Origin: Deltaproteobacteria bacterium
Lineage (GTDB): Bacteria; Myxococcota_A; Polyangia; Polyangiales; Houyiibacteriaceae
Length of the DNA: 10,079 nt
Assembly: GCA_003647035.1 (NCBI GenBank)
Contig: QMMB01000077.1
Span: forward strand, 1-10,079
Direction of reading: 5' to 3'
Program-made: the position numbers and the translations under genes
In this document: in pieces, positions 6,670 to 10,079 of the stretch
How the letters are laid out: each line of letters starts with the position of its first letter
Position numbering within the stretch: position 1 is the first letter of the stretch
Notes under the pieces: generated by a model
Seen by the model: only the letters and a program-made list of their open reading frames with translations
Database searches by the model: none
What the model was told of the DNA's origin: nothing

Positions 6670-7083
6670 ATGTTGGTTCGTTGGGATCCGTTTGAAGAGA
6701 TGAACCGTCTCCATGACCACTTTCTTGGTGGCAGGGGGCCTGCAAAGCAGGCATTTCAAGTCGCGGTCGACATCCGCGAGGAAGATGATGCTTTTTACGT
6801 AGACGCCGAAGTTCCGGGCCTGGCCGCGGAAGACGTCAAGGTCGACATCGAGAAGAACGTTCTCACGCTCAGCGGGGAACGCAAGGTGGTGAAGGAAGAG
6901 ACCGAAGGCACGTTTCGTCGTGTCGAGCGCCAGTACGGCAGCTTCACCCGCTCTTTTACTCTTCCCGAAACGGTCGATACCGACAACATCAGCGCCGACC
7001 TGAAGGAAGGCCTGCTAGCGCTGCGGCTTCCAAAGAAGGACGCGCCGACGCCGCGGAGCATTTCGGTCAACGCGGCGAAGTAG
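6670..7083 (+). CDS. Small heat-shock protein, Hsp20 / alpha-crystallin family
   Basis: This 137-residue protein is an ATP-independent holdase chaperone that binds unfolding proteins in the cytoplasm and assembles into oligomers. The N-terminus MLVRWDPFEEMNRL is typical of bacterial Hsp20 class A proteins. The alpha-crystallin domain spans about residues 31-122, with VDIREEDDAFYVDAEVPGL, the strand NVLTLSGER, a YGSFTRSFTLPE stretch and the signature GLLALRLPK near 114-122. A C-terminal Ile-x-Val (residues 131-133), the oligomer-anchoring motif, is present. Length matches the family. The start at 6670 is fixed by GGAGGAG 6 bases upstream. It is transcribed away from the lipoprotein/rnr operon and converges on sucA, so it is probably monocistronic. 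Confidence 0.96.
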   Translation: MLVRWDPFEEMNRLHDHFLGGRGPAKQAFQVAVDIREEDDAFYVDAEVPGLAAEDVKVDIEKNVLTLSGERKVVKEETEGTFRRVERQYGSFTRSFTLPETVDTDNISADLKEGLLALRLPKKDAPTPRSISVNAAK

Positions 7084-7096
7084 GTCAGACGTTCAC

Positions 7097-7129
7097 GCAA
7101 GCCGGCCCGCGCACGAAAGGGCCGTTTGC
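7097..7129. terminator. Possible shared hairpin terminator between hsp20 and sucA
   Basis: In the 68-base convergent gap, GCAA (7097-7100) pairs with TTGC (7126-7129) and CGGCCC (7103-7108) pairs with GGGCCG (7119-7124), forming one imperfect stem with a small 2-by-1 bulge and a 10-base loop. An outer pair, GTCAG (7084-7088) with CTGAC (7134-7138), could extend it. There is no long T run on either strand, so intrinsic termination is only plausible. Confidence 0.45.
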
Positions 7130-7151
7130 AATCCTGACTTTGGCATCGGCG

Positions 7152-10079
7152 TTAGCTGAATACTTCGTCGATCAACAGCCGTTGCTCCATCTGGTGCGAG
7201 GCTCGGGAGCCGGTGGCGGGGCTAGCGCTTTCCGGCCTGGCGATGCAGCGTAAGGGCTGCTCGTCGCCCAGGATTTCCGGTAGGCGGGCCCGCATGAAGT
7301 ACCAGGCCCCCATGTTCCAGGGCTCTTCCTGAACCCAGACCAGGTCGACATCCCTGGGATAGGGGGCGAGCCGGGCCTGGAGCTCACTCGGGCGAAGTGG
7401 GTAGAGTTGCTCGACGCGAAGAATGCCGACGTCGGCGACGTTGTCTCGTTCTCGTCGCTCGAGGAGGTCGTAGTAGATTTTGCCGGTGCACATCACGAGG
7501 CGGCGCACCCTGCCGGGGTCGATTGCGGGATCATCGGGGATGATCCGTTGGAATTCGCCCTCCGCTAGCTCTTCCATCGTGCTGATCGCGCGGCGGTGCC
7601 GCAACAGGCTCTTTGGGCTCATGACGATCAGCGGTTTGCGCCATGGGCGTAGCACCTGACGCCGGAGACAATGGAACAGTTGGGCGGGCGTCGTGAGGTT
7701 CACGACCTGCATGTTGTCTTCCGCGCACAGCATCAGGAACCGTTCGAGTCGTGCACTCGAGTGCTCGGGACCCTGGCCCTCGAAGCCGTGAGGAAGGAGC
7801 AGCACCAAGCCGCTCAAGCGATGCCATTTGTCCTCGGACGACGAGATGAATTGATCGATGATCACCTGCGCGGTGTTCACGAAGTCTCCGAACTGCGCTT
7901 CCCAGCAGACCAGCGCGTCGGGTGAATCGAGCGAGTAGCCATACTCGAACCCGACGACGCCGGCCTCCGACAATGAGCTGTCGTAGATTTCCAAGTGTGC
8001 CTGGTCGGTGCTCAGGTGGCCGAGTCGAGTGTATCGGCGGCCGGTCTTGGAGTCGAAGATTACCGCGTGGCGATGGCTGAACGTGCCGCGCCGCACATCC
8101 TGACCAGTCAGACGACATCGGAATCCTTCGAGGAGAAGGGTGCCAAAGGCGAGGTTCTCGGCGGTGCCCCAGTCGACGCCTTCGCCGGTTTCGAGGATCT
8201 TACGCTGCTTGTCGAGGACGAAGCGCTCGATTCGAGGGTGCGGGGTGAACCAGTCGGGGTAGCTGGTGAGCTTGTGGAGCGCATCGTCCAGCTTCTCCCT
8301 TGCGAAACGAGTGTCCGCGTCCGGGACGTCGAGATCGCTGCCGCCTCGGTACTCGGTCCACAGGCCCAGCATCGAGGCGGGAATGAGATTGTAGTTGCCG
8401 TTCTTGCGCGTATCCTCGAGAGCGTTTTCCAGATCTTGCAGGCGCTGCACTTTGATCTCTTCGGCTTGCTCGACCGTCAGTTTCCCCGTCTTGACGAGGT
8501 GCTCGATGTACACCTCGCGTACCGTCTTCTTGCGGTCGATCGCCGCATACATCTCTGGCTGGGTGAACCGCGGCTCGTCGCCTTCGTTGTGGCCGTACTT
8601 CCGGTAGCAGTAGAGATCGAGCACGACATCCTCGTGGAAGCGTTGCCGATACTCCGCTGCCAGCGTCACCGCCTGTGCCACTGCTTCGGGATCCTCGCCG
8701 TTCACGTGGAACACCGGACAACGCAGCATGCGTGCGATGTCCGTGCAGTACGCGGTCGAACGAGAGTCCTCCGGGTTGGTGGTGAAACCGATCTGATTGT
8801 TGATGACGACGTGAACAGTGCCGCCCGTCTCGTAGGCTTTCAATCGACTCAGGTTTAGTGTTTCGGCGACCACCCCCTGGCCGACAAACGAAGCATCTCC
8901 GTGAATCAAGAGCGGCAGCACGCTGACTCGATCTACATCGCCCTTACGATCCTGCTTCGCGCGCACACGGCCTTCGACCACCGGGTTGACCCACTCGAGA
9001 TGGCTCGGGTTGAAAGCCAGCGTCATGTGGATGTCCTTCCCGCTCGCGGTCTTCCGATCGAGCGAGTACCCGAGGTGGTACTTCACGTCACCCCGCCCAA
9101 CGTACGCCTCGGGATCGTCGTCCTCGAAGCCGGCGAAGATCTGTCGAACATTCATCTCCATGATGTTGACCATCACGTTGAGCCGCCCCCGGTGCGCCAT
9201 CCCGATTACGATCTCCTCGACGCCGAGCTCCGAGGCCCGCTCCGTGAGGATATCCAGCATCGGGATCACGCTTTCGGCGCCTTCCAGGGAGAATCGCTTG
9301 GCCCCTGTGTACTTGGTATGGAGGAATTGCTCGAAGATCTCCGCGTCGGTGAGCTTGGTCAGGATGCGAATCTGTTGCTCGCGGCTGAGGTCGATGTGAT
9401 TGCCCGTAAGCTCCATCCGCTCCCGGAGCCAATCGCGCGACTCTCGGTTCTCGAGGGACGTGAACTCGACGCCGATCGTTCGTGCGTAGGTGTCTTTGAG
9501 TCGCTCGAGCACGGACCACAACGGCTCGGTGGCCGGTCCCGCCAAGTTGCCCGTCGAGAAGATTGTGTCTGGCTCGACGTGGGCGAGTCCGTAGCGCTTC
9601 AGAACGAACTCGTCTTTGGGCGGGCCCTCCTGCAATCCGAGTGGGTCTAGGTCTGCGTACAGGTGACCGCGCACACGGTACGCATTGATCAGCGCCGAGA
9701 GACGGGCCTGAAGCTCGTTGGCTGCGAGCACTTCCGAAGACGGGGGGAACGAAGTGCGTTCTTTAGGGAGGAGCGGCGCCAAGCTCGTTTCTGTGGAGGG
9801 TGGCAAGAACACCGAGTCCCGCGGACGGTGCTCGTCGTCGGTATCGGCAGCCGGTTGTGCGAGCGTCGAGCCGTTCCCGCCCGAAGGCAAGGGCGCCGGG
9901 CTCAGCATGCCCGTGGTTGTGACTGGAGCGAGGACCGTCCCCGCGCTCGAGATCTGCGGCCAGTCGCTCGGCTCGAGGCTTTCGAAGTACGTGCGCCACG
10001 CTTCGGCTACTGCAAGAGGGTTGCCTACCCACTTGAGAAACTGCTCTTCGACCAGCCCTTGGTTTACGCCGAAATCTGC
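7152..10079 (-). CDS. sucA: 2-oxoglutarate dehydrogenase E1 component, 5' end cut by window edge
   Basis: This thiamine-diphosphate enzyme decarboxylates 2-oxoglutarate and transfers succinyl to the lipoyl group of E2 in the TCA cycle. An in-frame ATG exists at 9908, but the frame continues open to the right edge and encodes the typical N-terminal segment (NQGLVEEQFLKWVGNP, then AWRTYFESL) that docks on E2, so the true start lies outside. 975 residues are visible against 933 in E. coli. Counting from the edge: the E2-binding segment (about 5-40), a low-complexity Pro/Ser/Thr linker (about 50-115), AHRG with the active-site His near 296, FNPSHLEWVNP near 360, the GDASFVGQG cofactor loop near 394-402, NNQIGFTT near 427-434, and LLPHGFEGQGPEHSSAR near 761-777. 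The C-terminal domain is complete and ends before TAA at 7152. No frameshift or missing catalytic residue is seen. It converges with hsp20, and no sucB follows it here. Confidence 0.97.
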   Translation of the reverse strand, partial: ADFGVNQGLVEEQFLKWVGNPLAVAEAWRTYFESLEPSDWPQISSAGTVLAPVTTTGMLSPAPLPSGGNGSTLAQPAADTDDEHRPRDSVFLPPSTETSLAPLLPKERTSFPPSSEVLAANELQARLSALINAYRVRGHLYADLDPLGLQEGPPKDEFVLKRYGLAHVEPDTIFSTGNLAGPATEPLWSVLERLKDTYARTIGVEFTSLENRESRDWLRERMELTGNHIDLSREQQIRILTKLTDAEIFEQFLHTKYTGAKRFSLEGAESVIPMLDILTERASELGVEEIVIGMAHRGRLNVMVNIMEMNVRQIFAGFEDDDPEAYVGRGDVKYHLGYSLDRKTASGKDIHMTLAFNPSHLEWVNPVVEGRVRAKQDRKGDVDRVSVLPLLIHGDASFVGQGVVAETLNLSRLKAYETGGTVHVVINNQIGFTTNPEDSRSTAYCTDIARMLRCPVFHVNGEDPEAVAQAVTLAAEYRQRFHEDVVLDLYCYRKYGHNEGDEPRFTQPEMYAAIDRKKTVREVYIEHLVKTGKLTVEQAEEIKVQRLQDLENALEDTRKNGNYNLIPASMLGLWTEYRGGSDLDVPDADTRFAREKLDDALHKLTSYPDWFTPHPRIERFVLDKQRKILETGEGVDWGTAENLAFGTLLLEGFRCRLTGQDVRRGTFSHRHAVIFDSKTGRRYTRLGHLSTDQAHLEIYDSSLSEAGVVGFEYGYSLDSPDALVCWEAQFGDFVNTAQVIIDQFISSSEDKWHRLSGLVLLLPHGFEGQGPEHSSARLERFLMLCAEDNMQVVNLTTPAQLFHCLRRQVLRPWRKPLIVMSPKSLLRHRRAISTMEELAEGEFQRIIPDDPAIDPGRVRRLVMCTGKIYYDLLERRERDNVADVGILRVEQLYPLRPSELQARLAPYPRDVDLVWVQEEPWNMGAWYFMRARLPEILGDEQPLRCIARPESASPATGSRASHQMEQRLLIDEVFS

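Noticed and set aside
6499..6759. Upstream extension of the small lipoprotein to a start at 6759
   Set aside because: It would overlap the hsp20 coding region on the other strand and place 87 residues before a textbook lipoprotein signal peptide.
7995..9650. Long plus-strand open frames opposite sucA (7995-8858 and 8901-9650)
   Set aside because: They mirror the codon periodicity of sucA, which is unambiguous; the products look like no known protein.
9908..9908. ATG at 9908 as the sucA start
   Set aside because: The 57 codons before it encode the conserved E1o N-terminal docking segment in the same frame, so the gene begins beyond the right edge.

Overview
This 10.1-kb window of high-GC DNA comes from a Gram-negative bacterium, most likely a member of the Myxococcota or a related former deltaproteobacterial lineage. 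That placement is an inference. It rests on three predicted lipoproteins in a row, a Cys-x3-Asp-x-Glu-Cys spacing motif behind one lipobox, a DxDxDG calcium-loop motif in another, and the sequence style of the SucA and RNase R proteins. There is no RNA gene, insertion sequence, CRISPR array or phage gene. Coding density is high, and no gene-free stretch exceeds about 170 bases.

Left two thirds (6498 down to the left edge, minus strand): five genes in the same direction, separated by only 39, 27, 18 and 5 bases, so probably one operon. In transcription order they are: a small cysteine-rich lipoprotein; a six-helix rhomboid-fold membrane protein that lacks the catalytic residues and carries a very basic C-terminal tail; a 579-residue lipoprotein with a calcium-loop motif and a WD40-like C-terminal end; an eight-bladed PQQ-type beta-propeller lipoprotein; and the exoribonuclease RNase R (rnr), which is cut by the window edge inside its S1 domain. 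An envelope gene set is thus apparently co-transcribed with an RNA-decay enzyme.

Middle (6499-7151): a 171-base divergent intergenic region with candidate back-to-back promoters, a tandem repeat, a leader hairpin and a strong ribosome binding site. It is followed by a plus-strand small heat-shock protein (Hsp20 / alpha-crystallin) gene and then a convergent intergenic hairpin, a plausible shared terminator.

Right third (7152 to right edge, minus strand): sucA, the E1 component of 2-oxoglutarate dehydrogenase. Its reading frame stays open to the right edge, so its extreme 5' end lies outside. No sucB (E2) follows it in this window.

Most of the window is housekeeping. The part most worth a second look is the operon of an apparently dead rhomboid, three lipoproteins and RNase R.
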